Part shown: positions 9,801-16,714 of the stretch, one piece after another
Position numbering within the stretch: position 1 is the first letter of the stretch
Layout: every line of letters begins with the position of its first letter
Source of the DNA: Thermoplasmatota archaeon
GTDB taxonomy: Archaea > Thermoplasmatota > Penumbrarchaeia > JANQNL01
Reading direction: 5' to 3'
NCBI GenBank assembly: GCA_028279585.1
Contig: JANQNL010000205.1
Span: 1-41,820 of the forward strand
DNA: 41,820 nucleotides
Program-made: the position numbers and the translations under genes
The notes under the pieces: model-generated
Told to the model about the DNA's origin: nothing
What the model saw: only the letters and a program-made list of their open reading frames with translations
Database searches by the model: none

Positions 9801-10692
9801 GCCACAGGTCAATGAACATCTTTTGGGTACATCCGTACCTTGCGATGAACGCCTGTGTGTCCTCATCGATCCTGGTATCGCCGTCGTCGTCCTGGCCATT
9901 GAAGTTCTCCTCATCCTTCGGGCCATCGCCGTCGTCGTCGTAATTGTAAATTTGGTTCGTAAGTATCGTTAGCGCCCGTAGTGGTTCGCTATCGTTGAGC
10001 TCCCAGTAGTATGAACCGTTCTCGGTCCACTGACCTTTGAACTCGACCTCCAGCTCGCACTCGCCGATCCTTGTCTCGTCGACGGTGATGGAGAAGTTCC
10101 ACTCTCCAGCAGAGCTGTTCTGGTTAGGATCTGCATCTCCAGGATCATGCTGGGTAATGAAGTAATCTTCCTGATAGAACGGGGAACCTGGGTCCCAATA
10201 GTAATGCATCATTGCCATTGGGATAGGAAGGTCTCCAGAGTTCGGGTTACCATCGGAGTTGTTATCCTCGTAGAGCTGACCACCAACGTCGAACGTCTCC
10301 ATGTAATGTGTCTTGGAGGGGATGTCGGTGATGGTCATAAGGGTGGTGGTGTTCATGACACCACGTGTGCCGGGGACGCCGCGTGCAATGATAAAAGAAG
10401 ACTGGTCTGGGACCTCTGCTGCCCGATGGGGCATGTCCCGAGAACTGGCCCGCTTAGGGACCGTTGGGTCGTCCTCGAACGGATCTTCGGAAATGATGAT
10501 GGTAGACTCGTCTACCACCAGTGTATCATCCACATATTCATCCTCGGCAGTGATAACTACATCATTGGTTGGCTCTGCCGACTGGACCGCTGCTTCTTCC
10601 ACTGTGTCGGTCGCCATTGTGGCTCCCAAGACGGCAAAGAATGCAACGCTGACTAACAAAAATATTATACCAATTGAGGAGGGCTTTGGCAT
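6862..10692 (-). CDS. Giant surface protein with DUF4129-like cytoplasmic domain
   Basis: About 1276 residues. A signal peptide opens the protein. The exterior holds many Ig-like or carboxypeptidase-regulatory-like beta modules (recurring wording such as TVSGTIADDS, IQINGSIIDKYK, VYIKGSLIDDM and FSVTGALYEM), Asp-rich calcium-type loops near the front (YDDDGDGPKDEE and GQDDDGDTRIDED) and many N-x-S/T sequons. One transmembrane helix sits about 165 residues from the end, followed by a basic, helical ~95-residue domain matching DUF4129 (around ELLEEARYSQHKIG). The last ~30 residues are Gly/Pro/Ala-rich. DUF4129 is usually found on transglutaminase-like partners of MoxR systems; no transglutaminase triad is apparent here. 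I chose the start at 10692 because GAGGTGA lies six bases before it; an upstream start at 10728 is possible. Confidence 0.82.
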   Translation of the reverse strand: MPKPSSIGIIFLLVSVAFFAVLGATMATDTVEEAAVQSAEPTNDVVITAEDEYVDDTLVVDESTIIISEDPFEDDPTVPKRASSRDMPHRAAEVPDQSSFIIARGVPGTRGVMNTTTLMTITDIPSKTHYMETFDVGGQLYEDNNSDGNPNSGDLPIPMAMMHYYWDPGSPFYQEDYFITQHDPGDADPNQNSSAGEWNFSITVDETRIGECELEVEFKGQWTENGSYYWELNDSEPLRALTILTNQIYNYDDDGDGPKDEENFNGQDDDGDTRIDEDTQAFIARYGCTQKMFIDLWHETAITSAVDKSIVPIGDTITVSGTIADDSVVDPDTQEPLMSMGYKTVRVFFGGQYVGETIATQKPGEMVSRFSFTYQIPMGTKAGRHAVEVSFDPSYNVTLNNFYEPVNITRYVKVQRFSDVVFDDIGTDAWVYHGKRIQINGSIIDKYKYSLEKTKVGPNLIVDSESFHARYKYYVHWGRPTDSFYKRYGPFFVNNTNGSFSINVDISASSIQTLGPVNVSCEFFITEAYWQIGGTTVLDQGKLFYYRPSTNYTTYVVRAHTELELYLDQDNNGVYNEPDEFITRVPYVDNEGKTHYYNIARIRGLLKDVEASSPNNPVPVTNHDIVFYWGYGEVSVREFITTTDTQGRFSIDVPIQMDQALGPVTILAKYTNPNPAEQYYDSCSFFDNDGEPFSVVAMTHLHVQTPVISTFKGETVYIKGSLIDDMNSFVKNRTVKIYWLSRSGESLGEPIGTINTDSMGRFTFTDYEVPITQPVGAAYVVAKFDGSPQWPDGPAGKKYSPKDAYANANSPEVMYNISAYTTLQLDPLAGTLVRNQEFSVTGALYEMYKGERTTEAVKKVDIDVFLENAGETYRIGTTTTSGDGTTDGHFIFSGKVPKSLYIGQVTVRVQFNGTSRYAQSQNATSTQLWANTYIRVLLKPPADEDNRLIIEEETITAESELIFNMKVFERDTPDDEEPRPVQFGVVWLNISSAAGHQAFHNNSIAYTNEFGRVMFNFSRPMRDSDFGLKLPADKETELIINLTYIGGPNLKSSYQTYKAVYKPTPPPPPTPLMERDIAGLLLWHWILIILALIIISAIIIFFAYRYYRKRARIRGMKKIIKRAADQLVAGNEYTAVIFKSYQKLGAHLRKYGYLRRDSETFREFEDAIRVALPIDHDSMDNFLELLEEARYSQHKIGEEQRNAAISNLRNIEKSLEKIILDEEAAMRALESLETEDYSETEIVVGAGETPKGGAPPAPPAGGAPPPAGPPGPDGPK

Positions 10693-10697
10693 ATGTT

Positions 10698-10704
10698 TCA
10701 CCTC
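10698..10704 (-). promoter_or_regulatory. Ribosome binding site fixing the giant-protein start
   Basis: GAGGTGA on the minus strand, about five bases before the ATG at 10692, is a near-perfect match to the archaeal 16S tail. It favours this start over two in-frame ATGs 24 and 36 bases upstream. Confidence 0.6.
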
Positions 10705-10788
10705 GTGCGCTGACATACCATAGTTCACACTTCGTGAACGGTTGTCGAATGCCCTAGGTCACTGCAGATATGCCAGAAGGGAGTGACT

Positions 10789-10803
10789 GTATATATATCT
10801 TTC
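10789..10803 (-). promoter_or_regulatory. TATA promoter of the envelope operon
   Basis: The minus strand reads AAAGATATATATACA, a strong archaeal TATA box about 100 bases before the chosen start of the giant surface protein. Transcription would begin near 10770, leaving a leader of about 75 bases that contains a small inverted repeat, GTTCAC/GTGAAC, near 10726-10742. This is the apparent head promoter for the five genes that run to 1571. Confidence 0.5.
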
Positions 10804-11001
10804 TCAAATGTCAATCTCGAGGACTCTGGCTATCTCGATCGAACGATGGATTCTACTGCCCGACATAGCAGTTCTAGGGCCGACCGCTTTTGCTATCCTT
10901 TCGTGAGAAATATAAATATTGCGGTCTCATGAACAATACAGGATTATCCATAGTTCATATATGGGCTTGATCGAGAATTATTGTAACGGACGCAATAATG
11001 G

Positions 11002-12021
11002 TCATTTATTGGAGGTCCATTTACAGTTCGTGCAGGAGATCTTGTCCTTACTGGCTTTTAGCTTCGAACCGCATTTCGGACACTTCCCTCTCTTGGCGAG
11101 CTCCTCTATCCATGCACGACGAACCTCGGGATCGTCCTCGTTCTCCAATCTGTTGTAGGCCTCTTTGGTGGAGATGTCCTTTGCTAGGACCTTCAATCCA
11201 GATGCATCAAAGGTCTCTTCCTTCTTCATCTTCTCATGCTGCTCGAAGGCATTGGATATGACCTTCGCTGCGACCATTCCAGCAAGGAGACCACCAAGAT
11301 GGGCCAGATGGCCGATACCATCATTAGCTCCTAATACAACAGCAGCTGTCTCGAATCCAGCATAGACCAGGAAGATGATCTTGATAGGCCAGCGTCTGAT
11401 GATGAGCAGTGGGAACATCACCTTGTCATTCGGATAGAGGATGAGGTACGCACCCAATATACCAAATATCGCTGCTGATGCTCCGATTCCTGTGGTGTGA
11501 AGTCCCTGACCCAGGAACTCACCGATGATGCCCAGGCCACCCCCCAGGTTCACCATGAGCGCTGCTCCGAATACGATGAGCATAGCGCCGATGTGGGCGC
11601 TGCCATAGATTAGAGAGAACTTCTTCCATCCGATCTTCTCTTCCAGAGGGATACCCAGGAAGATGAGCATCAGCATGTTCGACAGGACATGACCGATGCC
11701 TGAATGGGTGTAGGCTGATGTGATGATCGATTGAAGCTTCAAAGAATCGAACCCAGATGGAGTGAAGTAGTATGGTGTGAACCCGAGGTCATCCCATATC
11801 TGGAGGTAGTTCTCGGAAGGCGAGCTGGATGCCCAGAACAATCTCATGATGTCCTCGTTGATGAGCTCTGATGAGAAGAATATGAGATGTAGACCGAAAA
11901 GCAGGATGTTAAGGACGGCCAACGTCATGGATACAGGTATCTTCCTGAACTGGGCCAGGATCAACATCAGTGGGATGGAAGTGAAGATAATGATGATGCT
12001 GACCAGGGAGATGATATGCAT
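11002..12021 (-). CDS. Rhomboid intramembrane serine protease with C-terminal zinc ribbon
   Basis: 339 residues with about six membrane helices. The rhomboid signatures are present: HVLSNM (111-116), the serine motif GASAAIFG with Ser182, and the C-terminal histidine in AHLGGLLAG (His241). Ser182 and His241 should form the catalytic dyad that cuts single-pass membrane proteins. A soluble tail of about 80 residues ends in a four-cysteine zinc ribbon (Cys314, 317, 330 and 333: CPKC and CTNC). Rhomboids with zinc-binding ends are known, but the link between ribbon and protease is unclear. The gene follows the CoaD fusion by ten bases, with AGGAGG as ribosome site, in an operon headed by UMP kinase. 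The many single-pass surface proteins in this window are plausible substrates; that is inference. Confidence 0.9.
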   Translation of the reverse strand: MHIISLVSIIIIFTSIPLMLILAQFRKIPVSMTLAVLNILLFGLHLIFFSSELINEDIMRLFWASSSPSENYLQIWDDLGFTPYYFTPSGFDSLKLQSIITSAYTHSGIGHVLSNMLMLIFLGIPLEEKIGWKKFSLIYGSAHIGAMLIVFGAALMVNLGGGLGIIGEFLGQGLHTTGIGASAAIFGILGAYLILYPNDKVMFPLLIIRRWPIKIIFLVYAGFETAAVVLGANDGIGHLAHLGGLLAGMVAAKVISNAFEQHEKMKKEETFDASGLKVLAKDISTKEAYNRLENEDDPEVRRAWIEELAKRGKCPKCGSKLKASKDKISCTNCKWTSNK

Positions 12022-12031
12022 TCCTTTCCTC

Positions 12032-13132
12032 CTAATCTTTCCTGGTCCAATGGTCGTTCATCGTTCTCCATCCACCATTCTCGTACCAGTAGGTGCAAGC
12101 GAGGATGAGGACGTCCTTGACGATATCCTTTCTGGTAATGGCGCCACCTGTGAGAAGTCCTACAAGACCCTCGTTCCTTCCGATCTCACTGATGCCGTAG
12201 ATCTCGTGGACGATGTCCTCCAGCTCGATGCCGGCCACGGCTTTGTCATCTTTATCGAGAAGGTAAGATAGAGATGGTGGCAGGACAAGTTCGGAAGACC
12301 TGGCCGAGCCGATGTTGTCTTTCCCATCCATAACAACGCAATCATGGACCAGGGACCACTTGTCCTCCGCTTTGATGAGGCCAGCTTCTACACCGACATA
12401 AAGGTAGAGTGGTCCTGGTTCATCTTTATGGGTCTCCTGCACGAGCGTTGCTCTTTTCAGGGCCATCTCGTTGACCTGGTCGCCTATTGGGACCGGCCCA
12501 CTGATCTCAAGGTCCGTTCGCGTGGTGCTTACAAAAAATCCATCGAGGTAGCTTTCAGCGCCTGCCTGGATACCGGCGATCTTGGCCTGGTTCATGGTTC
12601 CAGCGATGATCTGGATGTCGTATGCTGTTTGATGGTCTGATGTTTCTTTCTCATCGTGTATGGCCTTGCCATCCGTGGAGACCTCACCTGACCGGATCCT
12701 GCTGCTGGATACTATCTCTCCAGCATCATCAGTGACCATGGGGACCTCGAAGATCTCGAGCTCGTTCCAGTAACGATCCTTCCTTTCCCAGTTGATCTTA
12801 TCTGCCACTGACCTGGTCTCGGACGAGACGATGATTGCTTCCAGGGTTGGTGACCTCGAAGCAGACCCGCCGTAATCGGAAAGTGGGACGAAGGAGCATG
12901 TGACCTTGATACTGAGCTCGGCCATAAGCTGGTCGAGGGTCGCTGTGACCATGGCCTTGCGTAGTAAGTAGGGTTTGATGGTCGTGTTAGGCCTATCCGT
13001 CGTGGCCTTGTCATTGGTGGTCAGTCCTATGATGAGGGCCCCACCATCACCTGCGACCTCCAGGCTCTTTTTCAGTAGTGCCAGATGTCCAGTGTGGACC
13101 TCGGAGAACGTTCCACCCACGCAGGCAAGCAT
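12032..13132 (-). CDS. coaD: Fusion of archaeal phosphopantetheine adenylyltransferase (CoaD) and DUF84 NTPase
   Basis: 366 residues in two parts. Residues 1-160 form a nucleotidyltransferase like archaeal CoaD, with GGTFSEVHTGH (HxGH, His13-His16) and IVSSSRIRSG (140-149). It would join 4'-phosphopantetheine and ATP to give dephospho-CoA. From about residue 172 a second domain begins (QIIAGTMNQAKIAGIQ, then YVGVEAGLI) matching DUF84, the inosine/xanthosine triphosphatase family that clears damaged purine NTPs. The frame is open throughout, with a ~15-residue acidic linker. Both domains are normally separate proteins. AGGAGG lies seven bases before the ATG. The neighbours, UMP kinase and rhomboid, give no further hint of a shared substrate. 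Confidence 0.87.
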   Translation of the reverse strand: MLACVGGTFSEVHTGHLALLKKSLEVAGDGGALIIGLTTNDKATTDRPNTTIKPYLLRKAMVTATLDQLMAELSIKVTCSFVPLSDYGGSASRSPTLEAIIVSSETRSVADKINWERKDRYWNELEIFEVPMVTDDAGEIVSSSRIRSGEVSTDGKAIHDEKETSDHQTAYDIQIIAGTMNQAKIAGIQAGAESYLDGFFVSTTRTDLEISGPVPIGDQVNEMALKRATLVQETHKDEPGPLYLYVGVEAGLIKAEDKWSLVHDCVVMDGKDNIGSARSSELVLPPSLSYLLDKDDKAVAGIELEDIVHEIYGISEIGRNEGLVGLLTGGAITRKDIVKDVLILACTYWYENGGWRTMNDHWTRKD

Positions 13133-13142
13133 TTGGAGCCTC

Positions 13143-13367
13143 CTAGAATGGGAGTTGACCAGAATAGATGAAAAGCATGAGCAGGATGAGGAAGGCTGCT
13201 GCTCCGACCTGTAGATAGATGAGGAGCTTCTTTTTGAACAACCTCTTCTCGAACAGGTCCTTGCATTTTTCAGAACAGTAGTCCTGGTCCAGGATGGCCT
13301 TTGCGCATTCTGGGCAGTGCTTGTGCTGTGGAAGCTTGACCGTTTCCTCTAACTTCTTCTTACCCAT
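13143..13367 (-). CDS. Small zinc-ribbon membrane protein (DUF2116-like)
   Basis: 74 residues. An N-terminal zinc-binding module with Cys18, Cys21, Cys31 and Cys35 (HCPECAK, then YCSEKCKDLFEKR) resembles DUF2116. A single transmembrane helix spans about residues 48-69. Such small archaeal proteins are common next to coaD or nucleotide-metabolism genes, but their function is unknown. GAGGTG lies six bases before the start, and the gaps to both neighbours are only 10-12 bases, so it is translated as part of the pyrH-coaD operon. Confidence 0.82.
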   Translation of the reverse strand: MGKKKLEETVKLPQHKHCPECAKAILDQDYCSEKCKDLFEKRLFKKKLLIYLQVGAAAFLILLMLFIYSGQLPF

Positions 13368-13379
13368 GGGTTCACCTCA

Positions 13380-14084
13380 CTAGTCTGGGTTAATGACGGT
13401 CCCATGAACGTCCGTGGAGCCCTCGAGTGCGAGCTTGAGGTTGTCCAGGTCCCTACCTTTGACGACGTAGGATGTCATCTTGGAGCGTGCCAGAACCTTG
13501 ACCGCCAATGGGTCCATGACCACGTTCGCACCTGGCTTTCCAGCATAAGGTGCAACGATCTCTAGGAGCTTTGCGTAGGATATTGTCTCTATACGCTTGG
13601 CCTCGGGGTCCTTGTTTGGGTCGGACGTGTAGACGCCATCCACCGATGTTGCGTTGATGAAAACATCCGCACGGAGCTTCTCTGCCATCATGGCTGTGAC
13701 CGCATCGGTAGTATGTCCTGGGTGTGTCCCACCTGCGACGATTATCCTAGAGTCCCGTATGGCCTCTGCAGCCTCGTCCAGTGTCTCTACAACTATGGGG
13801 TGACAGAGGTGGCCGAGTCCTGACATCAGGAGCTTGGCATTGAGCCTTGTTGCTGCGATGCCGATCTCGTCCAGGAAGGTGTTCCCAGCTCCAAGTCCTC
13901 GTGCCATGGACTGGTAGTTCCTTGCAAGCTTTCCACCACCGACGACGATGATGAGCCTCTTGGTCTGGGCTACCTTCTTGAGGACCTCTGTAAGGGCCTG
14001 GATGTAGCTGAGGTCGTCGTCGCCTGGGACAAGGATGGAGCCGCCGATGGAGACTGCGTAGATAGGATCGTCATGATGAGTCAT
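13380..14084 (-). CDS. pyrH: Uridylate kinase (UMP kinase, archaeal type)
   Basis: About 234 residues from the preferred start. It belongs to the amino-acid kinase fold: YAVSIGGSILVPG near the N-terminus, VVGGGKLARNY for phosphate binding, GGTHPGHTTDAVTA and the nucleotide loop NATSVDGVYTSDPNKDP. It phosphorylates UMP to UDP in pyrimidine nucleotide synthesis, in the cytoplasm. An ATG at 14114 would add ten residues, but a TATA-like element at about 14120-14135 would place the transcript start near 14103, so the ATG at 14084 is more likely. It is the first gene of the operon continuing to the rhomboid gene. Confidence 0.93.
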   Translation of the reverse strand: MTHHDDPIYAVSIGGSILVPGDDDLSYIQALTEVLKKVAQTKRLIIVVGGGKLARNYQSMARGLGAGNTFLDEIGIAATRLNAKLLMSGLGHLCHPIVVETLDEAAEAIRDSRIIVAGGTHPGHTTDAVTAMMAEKLRADVFINATSVDGVYTSDPNKDPEAKRIETISYAKLLEIVAPYAGKPGANVVMDPLAVKVLARSKMTSYVVKGRDLDNLKLALEGSTDVHGTVINPD

Positions 14085-14119
14085 ATGGACCAACCCTGGT
14101 TCGTTGTCGCCCATATATG

Positions 14120-14135
14120 AACTTGTTTATCAATT
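14120..14135 (-). promoter_or_regulatory. TATA-like promoter of the pyrH operon
   Basis: The minus strand reads AAATTGATAAACAAG immediately before the upstream ATG of the UMP kinase frame. With the usual ~25-base spacing, transcription would begin around 14103, which favours the downstream start codon at 14084. Confidence 0.4.
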
Positions 14136-14176
14136 TATGGAAAGAAGGATCGATGGTACATGATGGTAGAAGATGT

Positions 14177-14194
14177 GTGGAGCTGGCCGGAGTC
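14177..14194 (+). repeat. tRNA-3'-end-like repeat (degenerate copy)
   Basis: The string GTGGAGCTGGCCGGAGTC differs by two bases from the GTGGGGCTGGCCGGATTC repeated elsewhere. That repeat matches the 3' end of the tRNA gene at 16451. This copy lies where the housekeeping operon gives way to A+T-rich accessory DNA, so it may be the left edge of an integrated segment. Confidence 0.5.
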
Positions 14195-14232
14195 TGACCA
14201 TATGTCTATCTTCAAAAAGATCACCAATAATA

Positions 14233-14796
14233 TCAAAAATATTTCTCGATCCCACCGTAACCTATCTGCTTGTTTTCCCTTGTTTTCTTTATGAAGTTTT
14301 GCATGCGTTTGTTGAATTCCTCTGGCCGGGGTCTGGCTACTTCAATATAGGCTATACGAATCCTTTGATATGAAGGTGAAAAATCCTGATAGTTCTTCCA
14401 AGCCAATTCATCCTTCATTATCTCTGTAATGACGTCATTGGGGAAATCAAATTCTTCTTCTGGGATATGTTTGATAGAATCTATTATGTTAGGATGGACC
14501 AGATCGTTCTCTAGTAGCCACTTGATCCTCTCTTTGTTCTGCTGTGAATATCCGCTCTTGGGATTTCTGGGACTGTACCTTTGAGCGCTGGATCCCTCAT
14601 CATATTTCTTTATGATACTGTCGATCCATCCAAAACACAATGCCTCTTCTACCGCATCATTGTATAATAATCTGGGTCTGCCGGAAGCTTTGTTGGGAGA
14701 TATCAACCATATCTCCTTTTCAGTTTCAAAGTTCTTCTGTAACCAGGCTCGCCACTTCTCTCGTTGATGAACATAAAGTGTTTTGCCGATATCCAT
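14233..14796 (-). CDS. YdeI/OmpD-associated family protein
   Basis: 187 residues. Family signatures are EALCFGWIDSIIKKYDEGSS followed by YSPRNPKSGYSQQNKERI, matching the YdeI / bacteriocin-protection family widespread in bacteria and found patchily in archaea. Biochemical function is not established; some members are linked to resistance to antimicrobial peptides. A+T content is clearly higher than in the upstream operon and the gene stands alone, flanked by repeats, which fits recent acquisition. No strong ribosome site is visible. Confidence 0.8.
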   Translation of the reverse strand: MDIGKTLYVHQREKWRAWLQKNFETEKEIWLISPNKASGRPRLLYNDAVEEALCFGWIDSIIKKYDEGSSAQRYSPRNPKSGYSQQNKERIKWLLENDLVHPNIIDSIKHIPEEEFDFPNDVITEIMKDELAWKNYQDFSPSYQRIRIAYIEVARPRPEEFNKRMQNFIKKTRENKQIGYGGIEKYF

Positions 14797-14901
14797 TAGA
14801 ATGCAATAACAGCGATAACTAATGAAAGTAGTGGTTCTGAGAACAGATTATGCAAAAGAATGGGTTGGCTGGGATCGTGGATGAAGGAACTTTGGGTCTC
14901 C

Positions 14902-15183
14902 TCATTCTTTCTTTACTAATTTCCCATTTTCAAAGGTTTCATCATACTCTAATTCGTCATTCTTATCATACCGCTGAAAGCGGCCATGCTTCTGATTATT
15001 TTTGAAATTCCCCACCTGCCATAATTGTCCACTATTACGATAGAATATCCATTCCCCCTCCATTTTACCTTCTGTGAAAGGTCCCTTTGCTCTGACCGTG
15101 CCATCCTTGTAGTAATAGGTCAGAATATCTCCGACCTGTTCGGATTTTTTCTGTCCATTGACATATAGGTCTTTCTTGCTCAT
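14902..15183 (-). CDS. MORN-variant repeat protein (YwqK antitoxin-like)
   Basis: 93 residues with MORN-variant repeats (YYKDGTVRAKGPFTEGKMEG, FYRNSGQLWQVGNFKNNQKH and so on), as in the YwqK family annotated as antitoxin components. No toxin gene is adjacent. These repeats are mostly interaction or scaffold modules, so the antitoxin label should be read loosely. A TATA-like tract lies at about 15205-15218, roughly 25 bases upstream, consistent with a leaderless transcript. High A+T content and the repeat-rich surroundings suggest horizontal origin. Confidence 0.7.
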   Translation of the reverse strand: MSKKDLYVNGQKKSEQVGDILTYYYKDGTVRAKGPFTEGKMEGEWIFYRNSGQLWQVGNFKNNQKHGRFQRYDKNDELEYDETFENGKLVKKE

Positions 15184-15259
15184 ATGATGATGTCAAATTC
15201 TAGATTAGTATTAAAATTTTGACTTGATTGATATGGATCAAGAGCTGGTATGAGAATAT

Positions 15260-15495
15260 CAGTCACTTTCCTAAATATCAATTGCAACAGCCTCGGAAAG
15301 TGCTGGTCCAGTCGCAAACCACTATGTGGTTCACGACGGACTTGGATGTTAGGTAGGCTCACACATTGACCTAAACATCCAAGGCCCAGCCGAACCTTGG
15401 ATATTGATGGTCTAAGCGGTTCAGCGGGCAAATCCGTCCATCCCCACTCTCCGCTAGCCAATGTTGAAAGTCGGGTGGGGCTGGCCGGATTCTGA
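15260..15495 (+). repeat. Structured repeat element, copy 2
   Basis: About 235 bp, homologous in inverted orientation to 20712-20950. It contains CACTTTCC/GGAAAGTG (15264-15302), a compound hairpin GTCC-GTCG-AACCAC/GTGGTT-CGAC-GGAC (15306-15341), CTTGGATGTTAGGT/ACCTAAACATCCAAG (15341-15383), GAACC/GGTTC, and a terminal stem AATCCGTCCATCCCCAC (from 15430) pairing with GTGGGGCTGGCCGGATT (15475-15491). The last arm equals the 3' end of the nearby tRNA. The two copies have diverged, but stems are retained on both sides where I compared them. Confidence 0.65.
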
Positions 15496-15639
15496 AGAGA
15501 AGTTCCAGGTAATTTTAAGAAAATAAATTTAACACTTCGCATATGTATTATTATATCTATTTATTTTTATAGTCCCATTCTTAAAAAAAGAAGCAATAGG
15601 GGGAGTTCATTTTGTGGGAATATAACTTTTTGATTCGTA

Positions 15640-15653
15640 AAAAAAAATAAATA
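15640..15653 (+). promoter_or_regulatory. TATA promoter of the SnoaL-like gene
   Basis: A-rich AAAAAATAAATACT is centred about 40 bases before the ATG at 15686. Transcription would begin near 15675, giving a leader of roughly ten bases. Confidence 0.45.
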
Positions 15654-15685
15654 CTATTCCCACTAGTCTTATTCAGTGATGAAAA

Positions 15686-16180
15686 ATGAATGAATCAAAG
15701 AAAAAAACACCTCAAATCATTTTCGATAAATACGCGCAAAAGCATTGGACAAAACAAGAAACCGAGAATGTGAAAGTTGTCATAGACTTTTTTCAACATT
15801 TAATGAACGAACACGATTTTAAGTATACCCTAAAAAAGTATGGAGGTGGTTCATATACACAACATAACAGGGCTATCCCTAATGAGATTTCGGGACTTGT
15901 TGGCTATGTAAAAAACCTTACCAAAAGGTTTCCGGAATATTCTTTTGATGTGAAAAGGGTTTATGCTGATGGAGATTTTGTTATATTGCATAGTCATTCT
16001 ACCTTGAAAGCAAAGCACAGAGGCAATGAGAAAAAAGGATTCATCATTACTGATACATTCCGACTAAAAAATGGTAAATTGGTAGAACATTGGGATGCCA
16101 TTCAGCCAATCGACACTTCTACTCGCATACTGTTCTTGTTGATTGGAGGAGCAATAGAAAACAACAATTCAACTTTTTAG
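15686..16180 (+). CDS. SnoaL-like / NTF2-fold protein
   Basis: 164 residues. The core matches SnoaL-like proteins of the NTF2-like superfamily: YTQHNRAIPNEISGLVGYV, then FVILHSHSTLKA, then FRLKNGKLVEHWDAIQPI. Many such proteins form small alpha+beta barrels with hydrolytic or isomerase roles, or none known. The ~30 N-terminal residues are Lys-rich and precede the fold. It is the only plus-strand gene in this part of the accessory region, has low GC and sits between repeat copies, which suggests transfer from bacteria. The substrate cannot be told from sequence. Confidence 0.75.
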   Translation: MNESKKKTPQIIFDKYAQKHWTKQETENVKVVIDFFQHLMNEHDFKYTLKKYGGGSYTQHNRAIPNEISGLVGYVKNLTKRFPEYSFDVKRVYADGDFVILHSHSTLKAKHRGNEKKGFIITDTFRLKNGKLVEHWDAIQPIDTSTRILFLLIGGAIENNNSTF

Positions 16181-16322
16181 TTAAGATGAATAAATAACAG
16201 ATTACAACTGTGCCGTATTACAAAAATGCGGAATCTAGGAATCCAAAATAACATGAATCAAAGATTCTACTTGCATTTCAATTATGATTTTTCTTGATAA
16301 AATCTTAAGTTGAAATGAAAGA

Positions 16323-16340
16323 GTGGGGCTGGCCGGATTC
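16323..16340 (+). repeat. tRNA-3'-end-like repeat
   Basis: GTGGGGCTGGCCGGATTC lies about 110 bases from the genuine tRNA end at 16451 in the same orientation. The first 15-16 bases match the tRNA acceptor and T-arm; the next bases diverge, so it is not part of a second tRNA. It looks like an attachment-site duplicate or an element end. Confidence 0.6.
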
Positions 16341-16450
16341 TTGAGTAAAGAATATGCATCATTAAGAAACGCTTTACTCAAACTCCATCGACGTGAAATC
16401 ATTGGTGAGGCCAGCACCATTTCGGTCGATAGCAAATAGATGAGAAGAAA

Positions 16451-16547
16451 TGGGGCTGGCCGGATTTGAACCGACGACCATCTGGTTTCCCAGGATCAGA
16501 TCTTACCCATATGAGCCAGACGCTCCACCGGGCTAAGCTACAGCCCC
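16451..16547 (-). tRNA. tRNA with CAT anticodon (Met or Ile2), containing an intron
   Basis: The minus strand gives an acceptor stem GGGGCTG/CAGCCCC, D-arm GCTT...GAGC, anticodon stem TCTGG/CCAGA, and T-arm GTCGG-TTCAAAT-CCGGC with discriminator A; CCA is not encoded. Between the anticodon stem halves lie 30 bases instead of seven, beginning CTCATA. The anticodon is therefore CAT, with an intron of about 23 bases at the usual 37/38 position, to be removed by the archaeal splicing endonuclease. Elongator Met and Ile2 (agmatidine-modified) cannot be separated by eye. Its 3' end is the sequence that recurs as a repeat across the accessory region. Confidence 0.88.
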
Positions 16548-16564
16548 ACGAGAAAATTGCGGGG

Positions 16565-16595
16565 TTAAGAAATTGCTAGCGCAGCAATTTCTTAA
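16565..16595. repeat. Perfect 13-bp inverted repeat between two tRNA genes
   Basis: TTAAGAAATTGCT and AGCAATTTCTTAA are separated by five bases. A second hairpin, AATTTCC-GTA-GGAAATT, lies at 16649-16665. Both tRNA genes read leftward, so this spacer would be transcribed if they share the tRNA-Asn promoter. The hairpins could guide processing, terminate or start transcription, or belong to a small RNA. Confidence 0.6.
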
Positions 16596-16714
16596 GCCAG
16601 CAGTATCGCAGTTGTCAGCAAATGCCAACACGATGCTGCGTGCGCGGTAATTTCCGTAGGAAATTGTCCGTGGTTAATGATGCGGATCTCCAAAAAATGC
16701 GGAGGGGAAAAAGG

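Larger units (their letters stand above)
15184..15685. other. Gene-free interval holding the structured repeat and an A/T-rich promoter
   Basis: Apart from the element at 15260-15495, the interval ends in very A+T-rich sequence (15530-15660). AAAAAATAAATACT near 15640-15653 is a likely TATA box for the following plus-strand gene. An open frame on the minus strand here only traverses the repeat and is not credible. Confidence 0.5.

Noticed and set aside
14902..15183. Toxin-antitoxin pair based on the YwqK-like label
   Set aside because: No toxin-like gene is adjacent; MORN-like repeats alone do not support the call.
15180..15542. Open frame of 120 codons on the minus strand
   Set aside because: It spans repeat copy 2 and reads through both tRNA-like arms; the composition is not protein-like.
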